DNA from: Pseudorhodobacter sp.
Lineage (GTDB): Bacteria > Pseudomonadota > Alphaproteobacteria > Rhodobacterales > Rhodobacteraceae
Assembly (NCBI GenBank): GCA_024641255.1
Contig: JAHEDL010000112.1
Span: 1-11,234, forward strand
Direction: 5' to 3'
DNA: 11,234 nt
A program made the translations under genes and the position numbers. The notes below the pieces were generated by a model. The model searched no databases and was not told the origin of the DNA. It saw only the letters and a program-made list of their open reading frames with translations. Numbering within the stretch: the first letter of the stretch is position 1; each line of letters starts with the position of its first letter. Below, piece by piece: positions 1-6,430 of this stretch.

Positions 1-221
1 GCTGGAACGCGCCGCATTGGTTTTCCAGCGGCATGATGCTGAATGCGCCGCGCCATTCGGATCATCATGCGCATCCGCAGCGGCCCTATCCAGCGTTGCG
101 CTTGCCTGCCGAAACCGACGCGCCGCGGTTACCGTGGCCGCTGCCGATGGCCTGCATGATTGCGCTGTGCCCGCCGCTGTGGAAACGCGCGATCCGCCCG
201 TATTTGAACAAATGGCGATAA
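1..221 (+). CDS. alkB: AlkB-family membrane fatty acid desaturase/alkane hydroxylase, C-terminal end (5' truncated)
   Basis: Only the last 72 codons are present; the reading frame enters at base 3 and stops at the TAA at 219–221. The fragment begins WNAPHWFSSG and contains RHSDHHAHPQRPYPALRL. This matches the last histidine box (RHSDHHA) and following region of AlkB-type non-haem di-iron alkane 1-monooxygenases, which hydroxylate terminal methyl groups of alkanes or related lipids at the inner membrane using rubredoxin as electron donor. The histidines of this box are di-iron ligands in the family. A final hydrophobic stretch (MACMIALCPPLW) and a basic tail close the protein, as is usual. Because the catalytic core lies outside the window, the substrate cannot be judged; a related fatty-acid hydroxylase is possible. 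The next gene begins 13 bases downstream, so the two are probably co-transcribed. Confidence 0.82.
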   Translation, partial: WNAPHWFSSGMMLNAPRHSDHHAHPQRPYPALRLPAETDAPRLPWPLPMACMIALCPPLWKRAIRPYLNKWR

Positions 222-223
222 AG

Positions 224-229
224 AGGAGG
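224..229 (+). promoter_or_regulatory. Shine-Dalgarno site (AGGAGG) of the first four-cysteine protein
   Basis: A perfect AGGAGG lies five bases before the ATG at 235. It decides the start: a TTG at 232 is in frame one codon upstream but is too close to this site. Confidence 0.8.
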
Positions 230-234
230 CTTTG

Positions 235-618
235 ATGCGTCTGATGATTGCAGTTTTGCTGATGGCATCGGCGGCCCATGCCGAAACGCCAATCACGGCG
301 GCCGAATTCGAGGCGTTTGCCAGCGGCAAGACGCTGGTTTGGTCCGAAGGCGGCGAGGCTTATGGCCAAGAGGCCTATCTGCCGGGGCGCGCGCTGCAGT
401 GGTCAGAGGATGGCAGCAGTTGTCTGAGCGGAAGCTATGCCCAAGGCGACGCAGGTGAAATTTGCTTTACCTATGACGATGGCACTGACCCAGATTGCTG
501 GCTGCTGTACCTTAAGGGTGATGCGCTGCACGGCACGCTGCAAAGCGAAGCAGAGCCGCGCAAGGATTACGTTATTACCGTGGGCCACGCGCCGCTTGCC
601 TGTGCAGCCACGCCCTAG
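235..618 (+). CDS. Secreted four-cysteine protein, paralogue A (unknown function)
   Basis: 127 residues from the ATG chosen by the AGGAGG site. Residues 1–16 form a typical Sec signal peptide (basic MR, hydrophobic core, AHA cleavage motif), so the mature protein is probably periplasmic. I do not recognise the family. The body shares a clear pattern with the next gene: AEFEAFASGKTLVW, then a GG, YG, Y.PGR motif, CxxGSY, ICFTYDD, DPDCWLLY, and a last Cys near the C-terminus. Mature cysteines are at residues 63, 77, 88 and 123; all four are conserved in the paralogue, which suggests two disulfides. The gene follows the AlkB-type gene by 13 bases and is probably in its operon. Nothing in the sequence shows enzymatic residues; a small binding, inhibitor or envelope protein is possible. 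Confidence 0.8.
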   Translation: MRLMIAVLLMASAAHAETPITAAEFEAFASGKTLVWSEGGEAYGQEAYLPGRALQWSEDGSSCLSGSYAQGDAGEICFTYDDGTDPDCWLLYLKGDALHGTLQSEAEPRKDYVITVGHAPLACAATP

Positions 619-675
619 GGGCTGGCGCGGCGCGCAAAGCTGCGGCACACTCGCCCCATCGAACTGGAGCCTGAC

Positions 676-1080
676 ATGCGCGCCCTGCCGTTTGCCTTGA
701 TTATTGCCTGTGTCACGCCGGCCTTTGCCCAAACGCAGGCGACGCCAATGACGGGCGCAGAGTTTGAAGCCTATGCCACGGGGCAAACCCTGACCTACGC
801 GTCAGGCGGCACGGTTTATGGCGCTGAACAATATAAGCCCGGTCGAAAGGTGGTTTGGGCCTTCACGCAAGATGAATGCCGCGAAGGGTCCTGGTACGAA
901 AAAGGCCCGCAGATTTGCTTTGTCTATGATGACCCGAACGACCCGCAGTGTTGGCTTTTTTTCAAACAGGCCAATGGGTTGGCGGCACAATTCATGGGTC
1001 CGGGCGGCGGGTCGCTGTTGTCGGAGGTGGCAAAAAGCGCAAGCCCGATGGCATGCGCCGGGCCGCAGGTGGGGGTTTAG
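676..1080 (+). CDS. Secreted four-cysteine protein, paralogue B (unknown function)
   Basis: 134 residues, with GGAG about seven bases before the ATG. Residues 1–18 are a signal peptide ending AFA, so the mature protein is probably periplasmic. It aligns along its whole length with the protein encoded at 235–618: GAEFEAYATGQTLTY, GG, YGAEQYKPGR, CREGSWY, ICFVYDD, DPQCWLFF and a terminal SPMACA. Mature cysteines at residues 68, 81, 92 and 127 correspond to those of the paralogue; the extra Cys12 lies in the signal peptide. A seven-base T run at 956–962 falls in the CWLFF codons. The gene is separated from its paralogue by 57 bases and ends one base before the convergent xseA stop codon, leaving no room for a terminator of its own. 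Function unknown; duplication followed by divergence is the simplest reading. Confidence 0.8.
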   Translation: MRALPFALIIACVTPAFAQTQATPMTGAEFEAYATGQTLTYASGGTVYGAEQYKPGRKVVWAFTQDECREGSWYEKGPQICFVYDDPNDPQCWLFFKQANGLAAQFMGPGGGSLLSEVAKSASPMACAGPQVGV

Positions 1081-1081
1081 C

Positions 1082-2638
1082 CTAGAACAGGCTGCCCTGC
1101 TCTGGCCCGTCTGCTTTGGCCTTTTTGCCGGGTTTTGCGCCCAAGGTGATGCGACCGTCGGCAAATTCCACCTCGATCAGATGCGCCTTTTCGGCTGCCG
1201 CCTTGGCAGTGATGACATGGCCGTCGCCGCGCACCACGGCATAGCCGCGCTTTAGGGTTTCGGCGTAGCCAAGGGTCTGACGGGTGCGATCCAACGCCTC
1301 TAGCCGCTGGGCAAGGGCGGCAAACCGGTTGGCGGGGGCGGCTTGCAGGCGCAGATCAAGCTGCGCCAGTTTGCGGCGGCCTTCGGTGGTGTTGCGGGCG
1401 GCATCGCTGATCAGACGGGTCAGCGCCAAGGGCAGCCGCGACGCCCATTTGTCAAAGCCCGCATGTTTGCGTTCGGCGGCGCGGGCGATCCGGTCGTTCA
1501 GCTTTGACCCGCTTGCCTGCACGGCTTCACGCCGACGGGCGATCAGCGCCAACAGCGTTTCGGGCCGCAAACGCGCCGCACGTTCAAAAGCCGCGCGTTT
1601 GCGCGCCGTGGCAATGCCCAAGGCGCCGCCCAACCGCCCCGACCACAGATCAAGCCGTTGCGACGGCTGCGCCAGCAGGGTTTCCAAACGTGGCAAGGCC
1701 CGCGCCAGATCGCGCAAGCGTTGGCCACGCAAACTTAGCCCTTGGGCAATGCCGCGCGATTTGCGGGCGGTCAGGGCATCTAAAGTTGCCAGCAGTTCCA
1801 AGCGCACCGGCACCGCAAGTTCGGCGGCGGCGGTGGGCGTTGGTGCGCGCAAATCCGACGCATAGTCGATCAACGTGGTGTCAGTTTCGTGCCCCACCGC
1901 AGAAATCAGCGGGATGCGGCTGTTGGCGGCGGCGCGCACCACGATTTCTTCGTTAAAGCCCCACAGGTCTTCCAGACTGCCGCCACCGCGCGCCACGATG
2001 ATCAGATCAGGTCGCGGAATTGGTCCACCCGGTTCGATGGCGTTAAAGCCGCGAATCGCCGCTGACACTTCGGCTGCGCAAGCTTGTCCCTGCACCGCCA
2101 CTGGCCAGATCAGCACATGGCGTGGAAAGCGGTCGCGCAAGCGGTGCAAAATATCGCGGATCACCGCTCCGCTGGGCGAAGTGACAACCCCGATCACCGA
2201 CGGCAGATAGGGAATCGGCTTTTTGCGCGCCGGATCAAACAGACCTTCGGCACCAAGGGCGGCTTTGCGCTTTTCCAGCATCGCCATCAGCGCGCCCGCC
2301 CCTGCGGGGGCGACATCCTCAACGATCAGCTGGTATTTTGACTGGCCCGGAAAGGTGGTCATGCGCCCGGTGGCAATGACTTCCATGCCCTCTTCGGGGC
2401 GGACCTGCATTTTGGCGACTTGGCCTTTCCAGCTAACCGCATCAAGGCTGGCGCGATCATCCTTCAGGGCGAAATATAGATGGCCAGAGGCAGGGCGCGA
2501 CACCCGACCCACCTCGCCGCGCACGCGCACTAGGCTAAATTCGCCTTCGATCACCTTTTTCACCGCGCCGGACAGTTCCGAGACGGTAAATTCGGGCGAG
2601 TTAGACGGCGCGGGGCTATCTTCGAACAGATCAGACAT
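1082..2638 (-). CDS. xseA: Exodeoxyribonuclease VII large subunit
   Basis: 518 residues from the ATG at 2638 (protein start MSDLFED). An in-frame TTG two codons upstream is less likely, since AAGG sits at good distance from the ATG. XseA pairs with several copies of XseB to form exonuclease VII, a cytoplasmic single-strand-specific nuclease acting in mismatch repair and DNA damage processing. Residues 17–115 fit the N-terminal OB-fold (FTVSELSGAVKKVIEGEF, GHLYFALKD). The nuclease domain follows with GVVTSPSGAVIRDIL (150–164), ARGGGSLEDLWGFNEE (216–231), AVGHETDTTLIDYASDLRAPTPTAAAEL (247–274). Then comes a long Arg/Ala/Leu-rich helical region and a C-terminal GYAVVR motif. All key motifs are intact and the length is normal for the group. 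The partner xseB is not in the window. It is divergent from purD and convergent with the four-cysteine gene. Confidence 0.97.
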   Translation of the reverse strand: MSDLFEDSPAPSNSPEFTVSELSGAVKKVIEGEFSLVRVRGEVGRVSRPASGHLYFALKDDRASLDAVSWKGQVAKMQVRPEEGMEVIATGRMTTFPGQSKYQLIVEDVAPAGAGALMAMLEKRKAALGAEGLFDPARKKPIPYLPSVIGVVTSPSGAVIRDILHRLRDRFPRHVLIWPVAVQGQACAAEVSAAIRGFNAIEPGGPIPRPDLIIVARGGGSLEDLWGFNEEIVVRAAANSRIPLISAVGHETDTTLIDYASDLRAPTPTAAAELAVPVRLELLATLDALTARKSRGIAQGLSLRGQRLRDLARALPRLETLLAQPSQRLDLWSGRLGGALGIATARKRAAFERAARLRPETLLALIARRREAVQASGSKLNDRIARAAERKHAGFDKWASRLPLALTRLISDAARNTTEGRRKLAQLDLRLQAAPANRFAALAQRLEALDRTRQTLGYAETLKRGYAVVRGDGHVITAKAAAEKAHLIEVEFADGRITLGAKPGKKAKADGPEQGSLF

Positions 2639-2646
2639 TGGCAACC

Positions 2647-2675
2647 TTGCGTCACATGGCCCCAGACCTTATGAC
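2647..2675 (+). promoter_or_regulatory. Candidate sigma-70-type promoter of purD
   Basis: TTGCGT (2647–2652) and TATGAC (2670–2675) are separated by exactly 17 bases in the divergent xseA–purD gap, about 32 bases before the purD ATG. Matches to the consensus are partial (three and four of six), so this is a prediction by eye. I saw no convincing promoter for xseA in the same gap. Confidence 0.35.
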
Positions 2676-2707
2676 GCCTGCAACCAAAGGCCAAGCGGGG
2701 GCGCACA

Positions 2708-3970
2708 ATGAACATCCTGATCCTTGGAAGCGGCGGGCGTGAACACGCGCTAGCTTGGGCCGTCAAGCAGAACCCAAAGACCGATCGGCTGATCGTGGCG
2801 CCGGGCAATGCGGGCATTGCGATGCTGGCGGAATGTGCCGATCTGGATATTCTGGACGGCGCGGCGGTGGTGACCTTTTGCGAAGAAAACGCGATTGATT
2901 TCGTGATTGTCGGGCCAGAGGCCCCCTTGGCGGCAGGCGTGGCCGATGCAACGCGGGCGGCGGGGCTGCTGACCTTCGGGCCGTCGGCAGAGGCGGCCAA
3001 GCTGGAAGCGTCGAAAGGCTTTACCAAGGAAATCTGTGATGCCTGCGCGGCACCGACGGCGGCTTATGCGCGGTTTAGCGATGCAGCGGCAGCAAAGGCC
3101 TATATCGCAAAGCAAGGCGCGCCGATTGTGGTGAAAGCCGATGGGCTTGCAGCGGGCAAGGGCGTGATTGTGGCCATGACCGAGGCCGAGGCTTTGGCCG
3201 CGATTGACGACATGTTCGGCGGCGAGTTCGGCGCGGCCGGTGCCGAAGTGGTGATCGAAGAATTCATGACCGGCGAAGAGGCCAGTTTCTTTGTGCTGAC
3301 CGACGGGGTGAACGCCCTGCCGATTGGCACCGCGCAAGACCACAAACGGGTGGGCGATGGCGATACCGGGCCGAATACTGGTGGCATGGGGGCTTATTCG
3401 CCTGCTCCGGTGTTGACCGATGCGATTGCCCAGCGCGCGATGGACGAAATCGTGATGCCAACCATCCGCGAGATGGCGCGGCGCGGCACGCCGTATCAGG
3501 GTGTGCTGTATGCGGGGCTGATGATCAAAGACGGTCAAGGTCGTTTGGTGGAATACAACGCGCGGTTTGGCGACCCCGAAACGCAGGTGTTGATGATGCG
3601 GTTGGGCGCGCAGGCGCTGGATCTGCTGTTGGCTTGCGCCGAAGGCCGGTTGGACAAGGCACAGGTGAACTGGGCCGATGACCATGCGATTACCGTGGTG
3701 ATGGCGGCAAAGGGCTATCCGGGTGCCTATCAAAAGGGCAGCGTGATTCACGGCCTGCGGCGGTTGCCGGAAGACAGTCGCCACATGTGCTTCCATGCCG
3801 GAACTGCGGAAAAAGACGGTCATATCGTCGCCAACGGTGGCCGGGTGCTGAACATCACCGCGCGAGGCGACAGCTTGGCCGATGCGCGCAACCGCGCTTA
3901 TGCGATGCTTGATCATCTGAACTGGCCCGAAGGCTTTTGCCGTTCCGACATTGGCTGGCGCGCGCTGTGA
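2708..3970 (+). CDS. purD: Phosphoribosylamine–glycine ligase (GARS)
   Basis: 420 residues, the usual length. PurD joins 5-phosphoribosylamine and glycine with ATP to give GAR, the second step of de novo purine synthesis, in the cytoplasm. The N-domain begins [20 protein letters not shown] (1–20), with [12 protein letters not shown] at 67–77. The ATP-grasp domain shows [16 protein letters not shown] (141–156), [12 protein letters not shown] (184–195), the family signature around [22 protein letters not shown] (211–232), and [13 protein letters not shown] (283–295) with the metal-binding Glu/Asn region. The C-terminal domain ends normally. The start is the ATG after a weak G-rich site. The TGA overlaps the GTG start of the bestrophin-type gene, which suggests translational coupling. 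No truncation or missing motif. Confidence 0.97.
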   Translation: MNILILGSGGREHALAWAVKQNPKTDRLIVAPGNAGIAMLAECADLDILDGAAVVTFCEENAIDFVIVGPEAPLAAGVADATRAAGLLTFGPSAEAAKLEASKGFTKEICDACAAPTAAYARFSDAAAAKAYIAKQGAPIVVKADGLAAGKGVIVAMTEAEALAAIDDMFGGEFGAAGAEVVIEEFMTGEEASFFVLTDGVNALPIGTAQDHKRVGDGDTGPNTGGMGAYSPAPVLTDAIAQRAMDEIVMPTIREMARRGTPYQGVLYAGLMIKDGQGRLVEYNARFGDPETQVLMMRLGAQALDLLLACAEGRLDKAQVNWADDHAITVVMAAKGYPGAYQKGSVIHGLRRLPEDSRHMCFHAGTAEKDGHIVANGGRVLNITARGDSLADARNRAYAMLDHLNWPEGFCRSDIGWRAL

Positions 3971-4872
3971 TCGTTCGCGACAAACCCGGCCCGCTACAGC
4001 TGATGTTTGCAGTGCGCGGGTCGGTTTTGCCGCATATCTGGCCCGAACTGGCGCTGGTTATGGCGGTTGCCGCCGCAATCACCGCGTTTGACCACTATGT
4101 TGCCACGCTGGCACATACCGGGGCTGCGCCATTTGCGGTGTTTGGCACAGCGCTTTCGCTGTTTCTGGGCTTTCGCAACAACGCCGCCTATGACCGCTGG
4201 TGGGAAGCGCGCAAGCTTTGGGGTGGGCTTTTGGCAGACACCCGCACACTGGCCCGCGAAGCTGCGCTGTTTCTGCCTGATGAGGCGGCGCGCCACCGCC
4301 TGCTGCGGCTGACCCGCGCCTTTTTGCATCTGCACCGCGCGCAGTTGCGCAAGATTGCCAGCGATCCGGTGGCCGAAGCGATGACCGCCGCCGTGCCTGC
4401 GGCAAGCTTTGCGCACACCCGCCACCCACCTTGCGCGGCCTTGTCAGAGATGAATCTGCTGCTGGCCCAAGCCCACGCGGCGGGAAAGCTGGATGGGTTT
4501 GGCGCGATGACGCTGTCAAACCGGGTTGCGGCGTTGTCATTGGCGCAGGCCGGGTGCGAGCGGATTGCAGTGACCCCCCTGCCCTATGTTTATTCGCTTT
4601 TGGTGTTTCGCACCTCTTGGCTTTACGTTTTGCTGCTGCCGCTGGCGCTGATTGAACCTGCGGGATGGTTGACGCCGCTGTTTACCGGCATTGTGGCCTA
4701 TACGTTCTTCGGGCTTGCCGAAGTGACCGAAGAGCTGGCGCATCCCTTTGGCCCGACCGCAAATGCGCTGCCGCTGGCCGCAATCTGCCGTGCTGCCGAA
4801 ATCAGCCTTGCGCCGCATTTGAACGAACCCGCACCAGAGCCGTTGCAGCCGCATAACTTCCGACTGGATTGA
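3967..4872 (+). CDS. Bestrophin-family channel protein (YneE/UPF0187 type)
   Basis: 301 residues from the GTG at 3967, which overlaps the purD stop as GTGA. This start gives [30 protein letters not shown], the usual N-terminus of the family; an in-frame TTG at 3937 would add residues inside purD and is rejected. Bacterial bestrophins form pentameric inner-membrane channels, with ion selectivity (anion or cation) varying by member. Hydrophobic segments lie at about residues 25–42 and 53–69, followed by the signature [18 protein letters not shown] (69–86). Two more hydrophobic segments fall near the C-terminus ([18 protein letters not shown] and [16 protein letters not shown]), then EELAHPFG. 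Phe codons are mostly TTT (13 of 16 by my count), unlike the neighbouring lysC. There is no obvious link to purine synthesis; sharing a transcript with purD may be incidental. Confidence 0.93.
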   Translation: MIVRDKPGPLQLMFAVRGSVLPHIWPELALVMAVAAAITAFDHYVATLAHTGAAPFAVFGTALSLFLGFRNNAAYDRWWEARKLWGGLLADTRTLAREAALFLPDEAARHRLLRLTRAFLHLHRAQLRKIASDPVAEAMTAAVPAASFAHTRHPPCAALSEMNLLLAQAHAAGKLDGFGAMTLSNRVAALSLAQAGCERIAVTPLPYVYSLLVFRTSWLYVLLLPLALIEPAGWLTPLFTGIVAYTFFGLAEVTEELAHPFGPTANALPLAAICRAAEISLAPHLNEPAPEPLQPHNFRLD

Positions 4873-4911
4873 TGTCGGAAACAAGACAGACAAGATAGAT
4901 CAGACGGGCGC

Positions 4912-4940
4912 TTGCCCTCACCCCGGCCTGCGTCTATGTA
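4912..4940 (+). promoter_or_regulatory. Candidate sigma-70-type promoter of lysC
   Basis: TTGCCC (4912–4917) and TATGTA (4935–4940) are 17 bases apart in the 105-base gap before lysC. This would give a leader of about 30 bases. Matches are partial (four and three of six). No lysine-riboswitch-like structure is visible in this short leader. Confidence 0.35.
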
Positions 4941-4977
4941 GACCGCGATTTTTCTAGGCAAAGACAGGGAAAAGGCG

Positions 4978-6234
4978 ATGCCGCTTCTCGTTATGAAATT
5001 CGGTGGCACCTCGGTGGCCGACCTTGCGCGCATCGAAAATGCCGCGAAAAAGGTTCAGGCCGAGGTTGAACGTGGCTATGACGTGATCGTCATTGTCTCG
5101 GCGATGTCTGGCAAGACCAATGAAATGGTCGGCTGGGTCGAATCCACGTCGAAACTGTATGACGCGCGCGAATATGACGCCGTTGTATCCTCGGGTGAAA
5201 ATGTCACCGCCGGGCTGATGGCCCTGCGCCTGCAAGAGATGGGCGTTCCGGCGCGCAGCTGGCAGGGGTGGCAAGTGCCGATCAACACCACATCGGCGCA
5301 CAGTTCGGCCCGCTTCGTGTCGATCCCGCGCGAAAATATCGACGCCAAGTTCGCCGAAGGCTTCAAGGTGGCCGTGGTCGCCGGTTTCCAGGGTGTTTCG
5401 GCCGAAGGCCGCATCACTACGCTGGGCCGTGGTGGGTCTGACACCACCGCCGTTGCCTTCGCCGCCGCCTTCGGTGCCGAACGCTGCGACATCTACACCG
5501 ACGTCGATGGCGTCTACACCACCGACCCGCGCATCACCAACAAAGCGCGCAAGTTGGAAAAAATCGCCTTTGAAGAGATGCTTGAACTGGCCTCTTTGGG
5601 TGCGAAAGTGCTGCAAACCCGTTCGGTCGAACTCGCGATGCGCTACAAGGTGCGGCTGCGGGTGCTGTCCTCTTTCGAGGATACCGACGAAACTTCTGGA
5701 ACCCTGGTCTGCGACGAGGATGAAATCATGGAATCGAAAGTTGTCTCTGGCGTTGCCTACAGCCGTGACGAAGCGAAACTGACCCTTGTTCGCGTCGAGG
5801 ATCGCCCCGGCATCGCCGCCGCGATCTTCGGGCCGCTGGCCGAAGCTGGCGTGAACGTCGATATGATCGTGCAAAACATCTCTGAGGTCGAGGCCGGCAG
5901 CGCCAAGGGTGCCACCACCGACATGACCTTCTCTTGCCCGACCAACCAGATCGCCCGCGCCAAAAAGGCGATGGAAGACGCGGTGGCCGCCGGCACGATT
6001 TCGTATGACGATCTGGTGGTGGACACCGACGTTGCGAAAGTGTCGGTCGTGGGCATCGGCATGCGTAGCCACGCAGGCGTTGCGGCGACCATGTTCAACG
6101 CCCTGTCGGCAGAGAACATCAACATCAAGGTCATCGCCACGTCCGAGATCAAAATCTCGGTTCTGATCGACCGCAAATACATGGAATTGGCTGTGCAAGC
6201 GCTGCACGACGCGTTCCAGTTGGAAAAGGCCTGA
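4978..6234 (+). CDS. lysC: Aspartokinase
   Basis: 418 residues. The enzyme phosphorylates L-aspartate with ATP to 4-phospho-aspartate, the first committed step to lysine, threonine, methionine and diaminopimelate. The kinase domain has KFGGTS (7–12), VVSSGENVTAGLMA (69–82), TTLGRGGSDTTAVAFAAAFGA (148–167) and DIYTDVDGVYTTDPR (171–185). Two ACT-type regulatory repeats follow, at about 262–335 (LVRVEDRPGIAAAIFGPLAEAGVNVDMI) and 353–415 (KVSVVGIGMRSHAGVAATMFNAL, then INIKVIATSEIKISVLID). Feedback control by lysine and/or threonine is expected from the family. The organisation resembles the monofunctional alpha-type enzymes that can also make a short beta subunit from an internal start; Met251 (5728–5730) sits in the equivalent place. 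Phe codons are 12 TTC to 1 TTT, suggesting high expression. A strong terminator follows. Confidence 0.97.
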   Translation: MPLLVMKFGGTSVADLARIENAAKKVQAEVERGYDVIVIVSAMSGKTNEMVGWVESTSKLYDAREYDAVVSSGENVTAGLMALRLQEMGVPARSWQGWQVPINTTSAHSSARFVSIPRENIDAKFAEGFKVAVVAGFQGVSAEGRITTLGRGGSDTTAVAFAAAFGAERCDIYTDVDGVYTTDPRITNKARKLEKIAFEEMLELASLGAKVLQTRSVELAMRYKVRLRVLSSFEDTDETSGTLVCDEDEIMESKVVSGVAYSRDEAKLTLVRVEDRPGIAAAIFGPLAEAGVNVDMIVQNISEVEAGSAKGATTDMTFSCPTNQIARAKKAMEDAVAAGTISYDDLVVDTDVAKVSVVGIGMRSHAGVAATMFNALSAENINIKVIATSEIKISVLIDRKYMELAVQALHDAFQLEKA

Positions 6235-6255
6235 TCCACAAGGTCAGCAAGATTA

Positions 6256-6290
6256 AACGCCGGGCCGCATCTGCGCCCGGCGTTTTTCTT
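6256..6290 (+). terminator. Intrinsic terminator of lysC
   Basis: Ten-base-pair stem AACGCCGGGC (6256–6265) with GCCCGGCGTT (6275–6284), nine-base loop, running into a T-rich tract TTTTTCTTT (6283–6290 region). It lies 21 bases after the lysC stop and separates lysC from ptsP. A much weaker second dyad follows: AAATGC (6303–6308) and GCATTT (6320–6325) continuing into seven Ts. Confidence 0.92.
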
Positions 6291-6430
6291 TGCGAAGCCT
6301 GCAAATGCAGCAATTTCGCGCATTTTTTTCTGGCTTTCGTCGAATCAAGCCCGGAATGGAATGTTTTCCCTACTCCCCTTTGTGTGACAACTCGCCTATA
6401 GAGAAGGCAAGACCACCATGGATTGGGAAC

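Noticed and set aside
956..962. T7 run in the second four-cysteine gene as a phase-variation or frameshift site
   Set aside because: It encodes the conserved CWLFF stretch in the intact frame, as in the paralogue, and seven bases is short; there is no sign of an alternate frame.
2750..3916. A 388-codon open frame antisense to purD
   Set aside because: PurD is an intact, conserved gene over the same stretch. The reverse product has the low-complexity His/Arg composition of a high-GC shadow frame and no ribosome site.
4906..4917. GGGC-GCTT-GCCC hairpin after the bestrophin gene as a terminator
   Set aside because: Only four base pairs and no T tract follow; it overlaps the candidate lysC −35 element.
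4954..6207. A 417-codon open frame antisense to lysC
   Set aside because: It mirrors lysC nearly end to end and is explained by the strong C-ending codon bias of lysC, which removes stop codons from the reverse frame. The product is His/Arg/Gly/Asp-rich and unlike any family I know.
6290..6430. A 47-residue N-terminal extension of PtsP
   Set aside because: It would begin within the lysC terminator T tract and has no start-associated ribosome site. The family N-terminus begins at the ATG at 6431 (RKLLRRLRD).
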